Assembly (NCBI RefSeq): GCF_048537545.1
Contig: NZ_CP183218.1
DNA from: Chania fonticola_B
GTDB taxonomy: Bacteria; Pseudomonadota; Gammaproteobacteria; Enterobacterales; Enterobacteriaceae
DNA: 64,000 bases
Strand: one strand, 5' to 3'
The notes under the pieces were generated by a model, which was not told the origin of the DNA, did not search any database, and saw only the letters and a program-made list of their open reading frames with translations. Below are positions 43,031 to 51,945 of this stretch, one piece after another; position 1 is the first letter of the stretch; the number at the start of each line of letters is the position of its first letter. A program made the position numbers and the translations under genes.

Positions 43031-43467
43031 CTAACACTCCCGGATCTAATGTAGGTTGAGGCATAATCGCCAAATAGCGAGGTAACTCATTGGTATTATT
43101 TATATTTTATTGTTAGTGACGATTTCCCGGGATGCCGATTTTACATCTGCACAACATTCCCGTAGAGGGACTCTACAGCCTCGATAGCGATTTCCCCCAT
43201 ATCTTTGAATGCTATTTATATGGACAAACCTGCAACCTTCCCGGTTTGCGACGGGGGTCATGCTCCTGAGGGGATAAACGAGGCGAAATGCGTAAAAATA
43301 ACCGTCAGGAAGGCAATAACAGCGCTGGTGACAGGGATACTCTGGGTCGATGCGGCAGGCCATTTTAATGCCAATCTGTTAACTCCCTTCCATTTTGCAG
43401 CGCAACAGTTGCCAGCCAGTGTTTTCCTGCGCATGATGCGGAAAATCTCACACTTTGTTACAGGCTT
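43031..43467. other. 437-bp divergent region, sugar transporter / uhpA
   Basis: The promoters of the sugar ABC operon (minus) and uhpA (plus) must lie here. The part near 43080-43115 is AT-rich. Open frames in the middle have no ribosome binding site and no recognisable domain, so I see no gene. Confidence 0.5.
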
Positions 43468-44097
43468 ATGATTAACGTTGCGCTGATAGACGACCACGTA
43501 GTGGTTCGTTCCGGGTTTGCCCAGTTACTGTCGTTGGAAGAGGATATCCGTATCGTCGGCCAGTTCGACTCGGCGGCACAGGCATGGCCGCACTTGCTGC
43601 GCGATCCGATCGACGTAGCGGTGCTGGATATCGCCATGCCGGATGAAAGCGGCCTCAGCCTGCTCCAGCGTTTACGCCAACAGCGCCCCACCTTTCGCGC
43701 CATCATCCTCAGCATCTATGACACCAATGCCTTCGTGCAAAGCGCTATCGATGCCGGGGCCGGTGGTTATCTCACCAAACGCTGCGGCCCCCATGAACTG
43801 GTGCAGGCGGTTCGCGCCGTCAGCAGCGGTGGGCTTTACCTGTGCGCGGATGCCTTGCGAGCGCTGCGCCATACTCCGCAGCCACCGAAAGAATTGCAGG
43901 TACTCACCCCGCGCGAGAAAGAGATCTTCGATCTGCTGGTCAACGGCCTGAGTGTCAAAACCATCGCCCAACAGTTGACCTTAAGCCATAAGACCGTGCA
44001 GGTGCACCGCGCCAACATCCTCGGCAAACTGCATTGCGACACCACCGTGGAACTGGTGCATTTCGCGCTGCAACATCAACTGCTTGCCGGGAGTTAG
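43468..44097 (+). CDS. uhpA: UhpA, hexose-phosphate response regulator
   Basis: A 209-residue NarL/FixJ-type regulator. The receiver domain has DDH at 8-10, the phospho-acceptor Asp54 in AVLDIAMPDES, a switch Ser in ILSIYD and Lys in GGYLTKRC. The LuxR-type DNA-binding domain begins LTPREKEIFDLL and has SVKTIAQQLTLSHKTVQVHR. Length is near E. coli UhpA (196). uhpB follows after three bases. Confidence 0.92.
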   Translation: MINVALIDDHVVVRSGFAQLLSLEEDIRIVGQFDSAAQAWPHLLRDPIDVAVLDIAMPDESGLSLLQRLRQQRPTFRAIILSIYDTNAFVQSAIDAGAGGYLTKRCGPHELVQAVRAVSSGGLYLCADALRALRHTPQPPKELQVLTPREKEIFDLLVNGLSVKTIAQQLTLSHKTVQVHRANILGKLHCDTTVELVHFALQHQLLAGS

Positions 44098-44100
44098 CCG

Positions 44101-45642
44101 GTGCCGCCAATGGTGCGCCGCCTGGCGCTTTCGCTGTTTCTGGCGCTGTTTTTTGCCCTCAGTTGGCTAGCCCTGTGGACCATTAGCCTGCACCTGAGCC
44201 ATGACGGCCAGCAGGCCGTGCTGCTGTTTCCCCAAGGGCTGCGGCTAGCGCTGCTGATCCTGTTACCCCGGCGTTACTGGCTCACGCTATTACTGGCGGA
44301 AGCCGCTACGCTGCTATGGCTGCATGACCAGCAATTGCTGAATGACCGTTCGGTGCTGTTACTACCGTTGTTAAGCCTGTTGCCTGCCTGGGGTACTCAG
44401 CGGTTGTGGTATCGCTATCACCTGTATTGGCAACGGCTATCGCTATTGCTGGCGGCCATCGCGGCCAATGCGCTGCTGTGCGGGTTACTGGCGGGGGTCT
44501 GGCTGCCATCCAGTATCAGTCAAACCTTGCTGACCAGCTTTACCGGCGGCGTACTGCTGGTGCCTTTCGTCTATCTGATTTATACCTACCTGCGCCAGCA
44601 ACTGGTGACGTCGATGCCCGTTCCGCGCCCCTCGACACCACAGCTACGCACCTCTCTTCTGCTGTGGTGTTCACTGTTTCTCACCATGGGGATTTGCGTG
44701 CAACTGGCGATCGCCCCGCAGATGGAGCGGCTGCTGCTGATCTTTATCTTTCTGCCCAACGTGTTTATGGCTTATCGCTTTGGCTGGCAAGGGGGCGTCC
44801 TGGCGGCGCTGTTTGGTAGCGTGATGATCACCCTCACCCGTCAGGCCGGTGGCGCGTTTCAGGGTCTGCAAGAGTTGGAGCTATTCCTTTCTACCCAGGC
44901 GCTGTTGGGGATTGGGCTGGGGATTGCCATCAGCCGTCAGCAGCAATTGGCGCAAAAGCTACAGCGCTATCGCCAACAGTTGGAGCAGGAATTAGCGGCC
45001 AAAAGACACCTGATGGAGCGGCTGATAGGGACCGAAGAAGAGGTACGCAAGGCCATCGCTCGCGAGTTGCATGACGAGATCGGCCAGAATATTACCGCCA
45101 TTCAGATCCAGGCAATGTTGGTCAACCGCAGCGCCACCGCCCCGGCCACCCGCCTGGCCGCCGAGCAGATCGATTCGTTATCGCAACGCATCCACCACAC
45201 CACCCGCACCCTGCTACGGCAGTTACGCCCCCCGGTATTGGAAGAGATGGAACTGGACAAAGCCCTGCATCACCTGACCGATGAGTTTTCCTTTGCCGAA
45301 CAGGGGATCAGCTTCCAGCTGGATTATCGCCTGCCAGCCACGCCAGATGATGAAACCCTGGTATTTACCCTCTACCGTGTGGCACAGGAGCTGCTCAATA
45401 ACATCAGCAAACACGCCTGCGCCAGCCATGTGCATTTAAGCCTGACGCAAACCCACCAGACGATCACCCTGGAAGTCCGTGATGACGGCCAGGGCATGCC
45501 GTTGCAACCCACCAGCGGCTTTGGCCTACGCGGTATCGAAGAGCGAGTGCGCGCATTGGGGGGCGATTGGCGGCTCCATCGGCGTAATGGCACGCGCATA
45601 ATTGTTAACCTGCCCACAAAACTGAACAAAAACTCCGTCTGA
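44101..45642 (+). CDS. uhpB: UhpB, membrane sensor histidine kinase
   Basis: A 513-residue kinase. The first about 280 residues contain some eight hydrophobic segments (MASE1-like), starting near WLALWTISLHL. The dimerisation/phospho-acceptor helix contains RELHDEIGQNITAIQ with His at about 324, then the ATPase domain with VAQELLNNISKHA (N box) and DDGQGMP and GFGLRGIEERV (G boxes). GTG at 44101 has GGGAG five bases upstream; ATG at 44110 is an alternative. It works with UhpC to phosphorylate UhpA. Confidence 0.92.
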   Translation: MPPMVRRLALSLFLALFFALSWLALWTISLHLSHDGQQAVLLFPQGLRLALLILLPRRYWLTLLLAEAATLLWLHDQQLLNDRSVLLLPLLSLLPAWGTQRLWYRYHLYWQRLSLLLAAIAANALLCGLLAGVWLPSSISQTLLTSFTGGVLLVPFVYLIYTYLRQQLVTSMPVPRPSTPQLRTSLLLWCSLFLTMGICVQLAIAPQMERLLLIFIFLPNVFMAYRFGWQGGVLAALFGSVMITLTRQAGGAFQGLQELELFLSTQALLGIGLGIAISRQQQLAQKLQRYRQQLEQELAAKRHLMERLIGTEEEVRKAIARELHDEIGQNITAIQIQAMLVNRSATAPATRLAAEQIDSLSQRIHHTTRTLLRQLRPPVLEEMELDKALHHLTDEFSFAEQGISFQLDYRLPATPDDETLVFTLYRVAQELLNNISKHACASHVHLSLTQTHQTITLEVRDDGQGMPLQPTSGFGLRGIEERVRALGGDWRLHRRNGTRIIVNLPTKLNKNSV

Positions 45643-45655
45643 CTAGGACTAAGTC

Positions 45656-45667
45656 TTAGGTGCCTAA
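45656..45667. promoter_or_regulatory. palindromes between uhpB and uhpC
   Basis: TTAGGTGCCTAA is a perfect 12-base palindrome and overlaps the tail of a second, imperfect one, CTAGGACTAAGTCTTAG (45642-45660 region). They lie in the 88-base gap before uhpC and could bind a regulator; UhpA is a candidate only by location. Confidence 0.35.
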
Positions 45668-45730
45668 AACCTTGTCTCATCCAATCCTGTTTTCAACACC
45701 CTACACTGCTCTCACTGTCCGGAGGAACTC

Positions 45731-47023
45731 ATGACATCGGCCACGTTAACCGCGGAACAAATCAGCGCTCGCTACCGCTACTGGCGACCACGCCTGATGT
45801 TTTCGATGATCGTCGGCTACGGCGCCTTTTATCTGACACGCAAGAGCGTCAGCTATGCCATGCCGGTGATGCAGCTCGAACTGGGGTTGGACAAAGGGGA
45901 TATCGGCCTGCTGGGTACGCTGTTTTACCTGGCCTACGGCGGCTCGAAGTTTGTCTCCGGCATTGTCAGCGATCGCAGCCAGGCGCGCTGGTTTATGGGT
46001 GTCGGGCTATTTATCACCGGCGTGCTGAACATCGTGTTCGCCTTTTGCCATTCGCTGACGGCGTTGCTGGTGGTCTGGACGTTAAACGGTTTCTTTCAGG
46101 GCTGGGGCTGGCCGCCCTGCGCCAAGATGCTCACCAGTTGGTATTCGCGCAACGAGCGAGGCTTCTGGTGGGGCACCTGGAATACTTCGATCAGCCTGGG
46201 CGGTGCGGCCGTGCCGTTGCTGTCCGGATTTATGGCTTCACACTACGGTTGGCAGGCTGCGCTGTTGCTGCCGGGAGCCATCGGGATGCTGATTGGGCTG
46301 TGGTTGTGCTGGCAACTGTGCGGTAAACCGCAGCAGCAAGGATTACCCAGCGTAGGCCACTGGCGGCGCGATCCGCTGGAGCTGTGGCAAGAGCAGCAAA
46401 GCCCGGCGATGCCGATGCGACGGATGCTGTTTGACACCATTTTGCGCAACCCAACCATCTGGTTGCTGGGCGTGTCCTACATCCTGGTGTACCTGATACG
46501 TATTGCGCTGAACGATTGGGGCAACATCTGGCTGGCGGAGAGCCACGGCGTCAACCTGATGAAGGCCAACGCCACGTTGTCACTGTTTGAACTGGGTGGG
46601 CTGTTTGGCGCACTGTTTGCCGGGTGGGGATCGGATCTGCTGTTTCGCGGCCTGCGAGCACCGATGATCCTGCTGTTCTCCATCGGACTCTTTGTGACGA
46701 CGACCGCCCTGTGGCTGGCCCCGCTGCACCATTACGGGCTGCTTTCGGCCTGCTTTTTCGGCCTCGGCTTTTTTGTGTTTGGGCCGCAGATGCTGATCGG
46801 GCTGGCCGCCACGGAGCACTGCCACAAGGATGCGGCCGGGACCGTGACTGGTTTTCTTGGTTTGTTCGCCTACCTAGGGGCCGCGCTGGCCGGTTGGCCA
46901 CTGGCGCAGGTGTTACAGCATTACGGCTGGTATGGGTTCTTTGCCCTGCTGGCACTGGCGGCCACCTGCGTCGGCCTGCTGTTGATGCCGCTGCTGATGG
47001 CTGGGCAGATACGACAACAGTAA
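45731..47023 (+). CDS. uhpC: UhpC, glucose-6-phosphate sensor/transport-like protein
   Basis: A 430-residue MFS protein of the organophosphate:phosphate antiporter family with 12 membrane segments. Start pattern RYRYWRPRLMFSMIVGYGAFYLTRKS, then GKGDIGLLGTLFYLAYGGSKFVSG-like text and FFQGWGWPPCAKMLTSWYS are those of UhpC/UhpT/GlpT; order after uhpAB identifies UhpC. It senses external glucose 6-phosphate and activates UhpB. CCGGAGG precedes the start. Confidence 0.9.
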   Translation: MTSATLTAEQISARYRYWRPRLMFSMIVGYGAFYLTRKSVSYAMPVMQLELGLDKGDIGLLGTLFYLAYGGSKFVSGIVSDRSQARWFMGVGLFITGVLNIVFAFCHSLTALLVVWTLNGFFQGWGWPPCAKMLTSWYSRNERGFWWGTWNTSISLGGAAVPLLSGFMASHYGWQAALLLPGAIGMLIGLWLCWQLCGKPQQQGLPSVGHWRRDPLELWQEQQSPAMPMRRMLFDTILRNPTIWLLGVSYILVYLIRIALNDWGNIWLAESHGVNLMKANATLSLFELGGLFGALFAGWGSDLLFRGLRAPMILLFSIGLFVTTTALWLAPLHHYGLLSACFFGLGFFVFGPQMLIGLAATEHCHKDAAGTVTGFLGLFAYLGAALAGWPLAQVLQHYGWYGFFALLALAATCVGLLLMPLLMAGQIRQQ

Positions 47024-47062
47024 GACATGAATTTTACAGGATGATGAGGGTTTTTAGTCGAA

Positions 47063-47250
47063 TCCCCCTCACCCTAACCCTCTCCCACAGGGAGAGGGGA
47101 CCGAATGTGCAACATATTATCTTCTGCGTCGGACGTCAGATCAGAGGGACTGGAGCCAGAGGATAAAAAGTGCCACAGATTGATCCTCGCACCCAATAGC
47201 AACACCGGATCAGCTCCCTCTCCCTGTGGGAGAGGGTTGGGGTGAGGGGA
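47063..47250. repeat. inverted pair of REP-like palindromes (REPIN-like) between uhpC and afuA
   Basis: Two copies of a 36-38 base sequence lie in opposite orientation at 47063-47100 and 47215-47250, separated by 114 bases. Each copy contains its own perfect nine-pair hairpin (CCCTCTCCC / GGGAGAGGG) plus a CTCACCCTAACC-type flank. The whole can fold as one large hairpin, as in REPIN elements. Confidence 0.75.
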
Positions 47251-47298
47251 AAATGGTTTGCTTTACCCTACAAAGACAACAACAAAAAGGACAACACC

Positions 47299-48330
47299 AT
47301 GAAATTGACACCTCTCAACACCCTGCTGGCCACCACGCTGGCGCTGACAGCCCTGGCCGGAACCGTGCAGGCCAAAGGCCGTCTGGTGATCTATTGCAGC
47401 GCCACCAACGCCATGTGCGAGGAAGAAGCCAAAGCCTTCGGGGAAAAATACGACGTCAAGACCAGCTTTATCCGCAACGGCTCTGGCAGCACCTTGGCCA
47501 AGGTAGACGCGGAGAAGAAAAACCCGCAGGCCGACGTCTGGTACGGGGGCACGCTGGATCCTCAATCGCAAGCCGGCGAAATGGATTTACTGGAGGCTTA
47601 CGCCTCGCCGAACCTGGAGCAAATCATGCCGCAGTTCCGCGATCCGGCCAAACGTAAAGGCAACTACTCCTCTGCGGTGTATATCGGCATTCTCGGTTTC
47701 GGCGTCAACACCGATCGCCTGAAAGAGAAAAACCTGCCTGAACCCAAGTGCTGGAAGGATCTAACCAACCCGATCTACAAAGGGGAAATCCAGATCGCCG
47801 ATCCACAGAGTTCCGGCACGGCCTACACCGCGCTGGCCACCTTTGCGCAGTTGTGGGGCGAAGAGGCCGCCTTTGATTACCTGAAACAGCTGAACGGCAA
47901 TATCTCGCAGTACACCAAGTCCGGCATCGCCCCGGCCCGCAACGCCGCGCGTGGTGAAACCACGATCGGCATTGGCTTCCTGCACGACTATTCGCTGGAA
48001 AAAGAAAAAGGCGCACCTCTGACGCTGGTTTCCCCATGCGAAGGTTCGGGCTATGAAATCGGCGGTATCAGCATCCTGAAAAACGCCCGCAATATGGAAA
48101 ACGCCAAGCTGTTCGTGGACTGGGCGTTGTCTAAAGAGGCCCAGGAGCTTTCCTGGAAAAAGGGGCAGTCTTACCAGATCCTGACCAACACCACGGCAGA
48201 GACCTCCCCTAACTCGCTGAAGCTGGATCAACTGAAACTGATCGATTACGACATGGATACCTACGGCGCTTCCGACATGCGTAAAAAGCTGATCACCAAA
48301 TGGGTTAACGACGTGAAGATGGGCCACTGA
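47299..48330 (+). CDS. afuA: AfuA, periplasmic sugar-phosphate-binding protein
   Basis: A 343-residue exported protein with a signal peptide (LTALAGTVQA|KG). The mature part has the ferric-type binding-protein fold seen in FbpA/AfuA: RLVIYCSATNAMCEEEAKAF, SGSTLAKVDAEKKNPQADVWYGG and FVDWALSKEAQEL. AfuA of Actinobacillus and Citrobacter rodentium binds glucose 6-phosphate, fructose 6-phosphate and sedoheptulose 7-phosphate rather than iron. The uhpABC neighbours support the sugar-phosphate role. Confidence 0.87.
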   Translation: MKLTPLNTLLATTLALTALAGTVQAKGRLVIYCSATNAMCEEEAKAFGEKYDVKTSFIRNGSGSTLAKVDAEKKNPQADVWYGGTLDPQSQAGEMDLLEAYASPNLEQIMPQFRDPAKRKGNYSSAVYIGILGFGVNTDRLKEKNLPEPKCWKDLTNPIYKGEIQIADPQSSGTAYTALATFAQLWGEEAAFDYLKQLNGNISQYTKSGIAPARNAARGETTIGIGFLHDYSLEKEKGAPLTLVSPCEGSGYEIGGISILKNARNMENAKLFVDWALSKEAQELSWKKGQSYQILTNTTAETSPNSLKLDQLKLIDYDMDTYGASDMRKKLITKWVNDVKMGH

Positions 48331-48347
48331 TCCCATCCTGCATCTAT

Positions 48348-48368
48348 CGGGCGTAGGCTCTACGCCCG
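48348..48368 (+). other. stem-loop between afuA and afuB
   Basis: CGGGCGTAG and CTACGCCCG form a perfect nine-pair hairpin with a three-base loop 17 bases after the afuA stop, without a strong T run. It probably favours the binding-protein transcript over the permease. Confidence 0.6.
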
Positions 48369-48397
48369 CTTCATTTTCGTTTATTCCGGGGAATATC

Positions 48398-50476
48398 ATG
48401 TCTGAAACCATCACCTTGCGCACGGCGCAGGGGCGGGATCCCATTTTCTACTGGTTGCTGCTGGCGCTGGCAGGTTTCGCCCTACTGCCTTCCTACAGCC
48501 TGGACTACGGGCTGCTGGAGGCGACCAGCGAAGAGCTGCTGGCGGCCTACGGATGGTCACATGCAGGCTTGGCCATGCTGTGGTTTGCCGCCCCGTTGCT
48601 GCTGGCTGTACGCCCGCAGATTGCCACTGGCCGCAAGCAACGCAACCGCCATCTGTTTGATGCTGGCTATGCTCTGGCCTGCGGGCTATTGGTATTTATC
48701 AGCGCCGCCGCGACCGGTACCGGGATGGGATTCGCTACCTTGCCGCTGCTGGTGGCAATCGGCGCAGTGATCACTCTTGCTCTCTCAAGGCTGGAATGGC
48801 TGGGTGGCGATCGCTTTGTACTCGGTTCGCTGGTGGCAGTGATCGCCCTGATCGTGCTGTTTATCATTTATCCCAGCATCGCCATCTTTATCCCGATGTT
48901 CACCGATGAGGCCGGTGCCTTCGCCCCGTTGGCGTTTATGCAAACGCTCGGGCAGGCGCATATCCTGCAGGTGATCTGGAACTCCTTCCTGCTCTCCGTC
49001 GCCGTCGGGATTGGCTGTACCTTCTTTGGCATGGTGCTGGCGATTTATACCACGCGTATCGCCCGCCGTTCGGCGGTGATTGGCCGTATCTTCTCGATCC
49101 TGCCAATCGTCACACCGCCATTTGTGGTTGGTTTAGGCGTCACCCTGATGATGGGCCGCTCCGGCTACATCACCGAGCTGATGGTGACCTGGTTCGGCCT
49201 GACCAACACCAACTGGCTCTACGGCTTTACCGGGATCTGGTTGGCTCAGGTGCTGGCCTTTACGCCCATGTCATTCATGATCCTCGATGGGGCTATCAAG
49301 ACCATCCATCCGTCGCTGGAAGAGGCGTCCTACACGTTGCGCGCCAACCGCTTCCAGACCTTTACCCAGGTGTTTATGCCGCTGCTGAAACCGGCATTGG
49401 CCAACTCGTTCCTGATCGTCATTGTTCAATCGTTGGCGGACTTCAGTAACCCCTTGGTTCTCGGCGGCAACTTCGACGTATTGGCCACGCAGATCTACTT
49501 CTACATTACCGGTGCGCAGCTTGATTATCAGGCAGCCAGTACGCTAGGCGTGGTGCTGCTGATGTTCTCGCTGCTGGTGTTCTGCGTGCAATACATGTGG
49601 ATCGGCAAACGTTCCTACGTGACCATTTCCGGCAAATCCAACCACGGCGATGTACAGCCGCTGCCGGTGACGCTGGTGTGGGGCGTCTCGCTGATGCTGT
49701 ATGTCTGGATCGCCTTCAACATCTTGCTGTACGGCAGCATTTTCTACGGCAGCTTCACCGTTAACTGGGGCGTCGACTACACGCTGACGCTGGATAACTT
49801 CAGCAAACTGTTCGGCCAAGGCTTCAGCGACGGCGCGTGGCCTTCCCTGATCGATACCTTGCTGTATGCCGGGATTGCCGCACCGATCACTGCCATCTTC
49901 GGCCTGCTGATTGCCTACATCGTGGTACGCCAGCAGTTCCAGGGTAAAAAGGTGATCGAGTTCAGTACCATGCTGTGCTTCGCAGTGCCAGGCACCGTGG
50001 CCGGTGTGTCCTACATTCTGGCGTTTAACAGCGCACCGGTTTACCTGACCGGAACGGCAGCCATCGTGATCATTTCAATGGTGATGCGCAACGTGCCGGT
50101 AGGGATCCGCGCGGGTATCGCCGGTTTGGGGCAGTTGGACAAGTCGCTGGATGAGGCCTCTCTCAGCCTGCGTGCCGGTTCGCTACGCACCATAGTGTAT
50201 ATCCTGCTGCCCTTGCTGCGCCCGGCGATCCTTTCGGCGTTGGTCTACAGCTTTGTCCGTGCCATGACCACCGTGAGCGCCATTGTTTTCCTGGTGACAC
50301 CAGATACGCGCGTCGCAACGTCCTACATCCTTAACCGGGTCGAGGACGGCGAGTATGGCGTAGCCATCGCCTACGGCTCGATCCTGATCGTAGTGATGCT
50401 GGCGATTATTTTCCTGTTTGATGCCCTGGTTGGCGAAGCGCGTATCGCGCGTTCCAAAGCCCGGAATGCGGCCTGA
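48398..50476 (+). CDS. afuB: AfuB, fused sugar-phosphate ABC transporter permease
   Basis: A 692-residue membrane protein with two permease halves. An N-terminal block of extra hydrophobic segments (about 20-160) is followed by the first half, with an EAA loop at HPSLEEASYTLRANRFQTFTQV, and the second with LDEASLSLRAGSLRTI. This FbpB/AfuB fused arrangement makes one polypeptide channel. GGGGAA lies before the ATG. It takes substrate from AfuA and is energised by AfuC. Confidence 0.88.
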   Translation: MSETITLRTAQGRDPIFYWLLLALAGFALLPSYSLDYGLLEATSEELLAAYGWSHAGLAMLWFAAPLLLAVRPQIATGRKQRNRHLFDAGYALACGLLVFISAAATGTGMGFATLPLLVAIGAVITLALSRLEWLGGDRFVLGSLVAVIALIVLFIIYPSIAIFIPMFTDEAGAFAPLAFMQTLGQAHILQVIWNSFLLSVAVGIGCTFFGMVLAIYTTRIARRSAVIGRIFSILPIVTPPFVVGLGVTLMMGRSGYITELMVTWFGLTNTNWLYGFTGIWLAQVLAFTPMSFMILDGAIKTIHPSLEEASYTLRANRFQTFTQVFMPLLKPALANSFLIVIVQSLADFSNPLVLGGNFDVLATQIYFYITGAQLDYQAASTLGVVLLMFSLLVFCVQYMWIGKRSYVTISGKSNHGDVQPLPVTLVWGVSLMLYVWIAFNILLYGSIFYGSFTVNWGVDYTLTLDNFSKLFGQGFSDGAWPSLIDTLLYAGIAAPITAIFGLLIAYIVVRQQFQGKKVIEFSTMLCFAVPGTVAGVSYILAFNSAPVYLTGTAAIVIISMVMRNVPVGIRAGIAGLGQLDKSLDEASLSLRAGSLRTIVYILLPLLRPAILSALVYSFVRAMTTVSAIVFLVTPDTRVATSYILNRVEDGEYGVAIAYGSILIVVMLAIIFLFDALVGEARIARSKARNAA

Positions 50477-50501
50477 TACCCGGCGGAGAAGGATGAACAA
50501 C

Positions 50502-51560
50502 ATGTCTGACATTCAAGATAAGAAGCACTTTGTTGAACTGAAGAACGTCGCCAAGCGATTTGGCAACAATACGGTGATTGAAAACCTGAGCCTGGCGATC
50601 CCCCGTGGGGATATGGTGACGCTGCTTGGCCCTTCCGGCTGTGGTAAAACCACGGTCCTGCGCCTGGTCGCCGGGCTGGAGAAACCCAGTGGCGGGCAGA
50701 TCTTTATCGACGGCGAGGACGTGACCGATCGCTCCATTCAGCAGCGGGATATCTGCATGGTGTTCCAGTCCTACGCGCTGTTCCCCCATATGTCGCTGGG
50801 AGATAACATTGGTTATGGCCTGAAAATGCTGGGAAGGCCCAAGGCAGAGATCCGCGATCGGGTACGTGAAGCCCTGATGCTGGTCGATCTGGAGGGGTTT
50901 GAAGAGCGCTATGTCGATCAGATCTCCGGTGGCCAGCAGCAACGCGTCGCCCTGGCACGTGCGCTGATCCTCAAACCCAAGGTGCTGCTGTTCGATGAAC
51001 CGCTGAGTAACCTGGATGCCAACCTGCGCCGCAGCATGCGTGAAAAGATCCGCGAATTGCAGCAGCAGTTCAACATCACCTCACTCTATGTCACCCACGA
51101 TCAGAGCGAAGCCTTTGCGGTTTCCGACACCGTGCTGGTGATGAACAAAGGGGAAATCATGCAGATTGGCGCACCGCAAACGCTGTACCGCTACCCGGCC
51201 TCGCGCTTTATGGCCGGATTTATGGGGGATGCCAACATCTTCCCGGCCAAAGTGACCAGCAGCGGCGTAGAGATCTTTGGCTACCCAGTGCCACGTCCAC
51301 AAGGGTTTGCCCCTGGTTTGCAGCAATGTACCGTGGGCGTGCGCCCGGAGGCGATCACCCTCAGCCAACACGGAGAACCGAGCCAGCGTTGCACCATCAG
51401 TAAGGTAGCTTATATGGGGCCGCAGTATGAAGTGCTAGTGAACTGGCACGATCAGTCGCTGCTGCTGCAGGTAAACGCTACGCAGTTGCAGCCCGAACCG
51501 GGCGACAGCTATTTCCTGCAAATCCATCCGTTCGGCATGTTTGTCCTCGCCGACGAGTAA
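50502..51560 (+). CDS. afuC: AfuC, sugar-phosphate ABC transporter ATPase
   Basis: A 352-residue ATPase with Walker A GPSGCGKTT, a Q-loop VFQSYALFPHM, signature ISGGQQQRVALARAL, Walker B LLFDEPLSNLD and a switch His in VTHDQSE, followed by a C-terminal TOBE-like domain (PEAITLSQHGE, VAYMGPQYEVLV). ATG at 50502 is preferred to ATG at 50493 because GGAGAAGG then has a normal nine-base spacing. Confidence 0.9.
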   Translation: MSDIQDKKHFVELKNVAKRFGNNTVIENLSLAIPRGDMVTLLGPSGCGKTTVLRLVAGLEKPSGGQIFIDGEDVTDRSIQQRDICMVFQSYALFPHMSLGDNIGYGLKMLGRPKAEIRDRVREALMLVDLEGFEERYVDQISGGQQQRVALARALILKPKVLLFDEPLSNLDANLRRSMREKIRELQQQFNITSLYVTHDQSEAFAVSDTVLVMNKGEIMQIGAPQTLYRYPASRFMAGFMGDANIFPAKVTSSGVEIFGYPVPRPQGFAPGLQQCTVGVRPEAITLSQHGEPSQRCTISKVAYMGPQYEVLVNWHDQSLLLQVNATQLQPEPGDSYFLQIHPFGMFVLADE

Positions 51561-51573
51561 GCATGAATTTACT

Positions 51574-51605
51574 CCCCGCTCGTGGTTCCGGGCGGGGATT
51601 TTTTC
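51574..51605 (+). terminator. rho-independent terminator of afuABC
   Basis: TCCCCGC and GCGGGGA pair around a 12-base loop, followed by six T, 14 bases after the afuC stop. Confidence 0.9.
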
Positions 51606-51673
51606 GATGTCCATTCCCTACTCCCGTCTCGATATCACCGCATTTACGGCACTGATGTGATCTCGCTCTGTTG

Positions 51674-51877
51674 CTAGCGGCTTACGACGCCCCGATCTAC
51701 ACCAACATCAAATCTCCAATCCCGATTAATCCGCTGCTGATACTCGAAGATCATGCGGCCGGCCGCCATTCCCGCAGCTTTAGCGTTGATGTCGTGTGAT
51801 CGGCTGAGCTCGAAACGGGCATCCAGTGAATAAATCTGCCAAAAGCTCAACGGGTTGCGCATTCTGTAAGCAAACAA
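51674..51877 (-). pseudogene. possible protein-coding remnant upstream of tRNA-Asn copy 3
   Basis: A 67-residue frame reads like a piece of a real protein (AAGMAAGRMIFEYQQRINRD, then WRFDVGVDRGVVSR), but it has no ribosome binding site and no promoter of its own, and begins inside an inverted repeat (51858-51889). It may be the 3' end of a gene cut off by an old rearrangement at the tRNA. I do not recognise the family. Confidence 0.25.
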
Positions 51878-51889
51878 ACGCAGAATGCG
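51858..51889. repeat. inverted repeat just before the tRNA-Asn copy 3 promoter
   Basis: CGCATTCTG and CAGAATGCG are perfect nine-base arms separated by 14 bases, ending ten bases before the -35 box. Role unknown. Confidence 0.5.
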
Positions 51890-51898
51890 TAATCCCCT

Positions 51899-51927
51899 TT
51901 GACTTCCCCCCTACACCCCGTTATCAT
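51899..51927 (+). promoter_or_regulatory. sigma-70 promoter of tRNA-Asn copy 3
   Basis: TTGACT at 51899-51904 and TATCAT at 51922-51927 with a 17-base spacer, followed by a GC-rich discriminator similar to copies 1 and 2. Confidence 0.8.
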
Positions 51928-51945
51928 TCCGCCCGTTCACACGAT

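Noticed and set aside
43205..43471. 88-residue plus-strand frame upstream of uhpA
   Set aside because: No ribosome site, no recognisable domain, and it runs into the uhpA start; more likely promoter region.
47063..47250. Inverted repeats as ends of an insertion sequence or MITE
   Set aside because: No transposase and no target duplication seen; each arm is itself palindromic, which fits a REP pair better.
47299..51560. Ferric iron ABC transporter (fbpABC-like)
   Set aside because: The family resemblance is real, but the uhpABC neighbours and AfuA-type sequence point to sugar phosphates.
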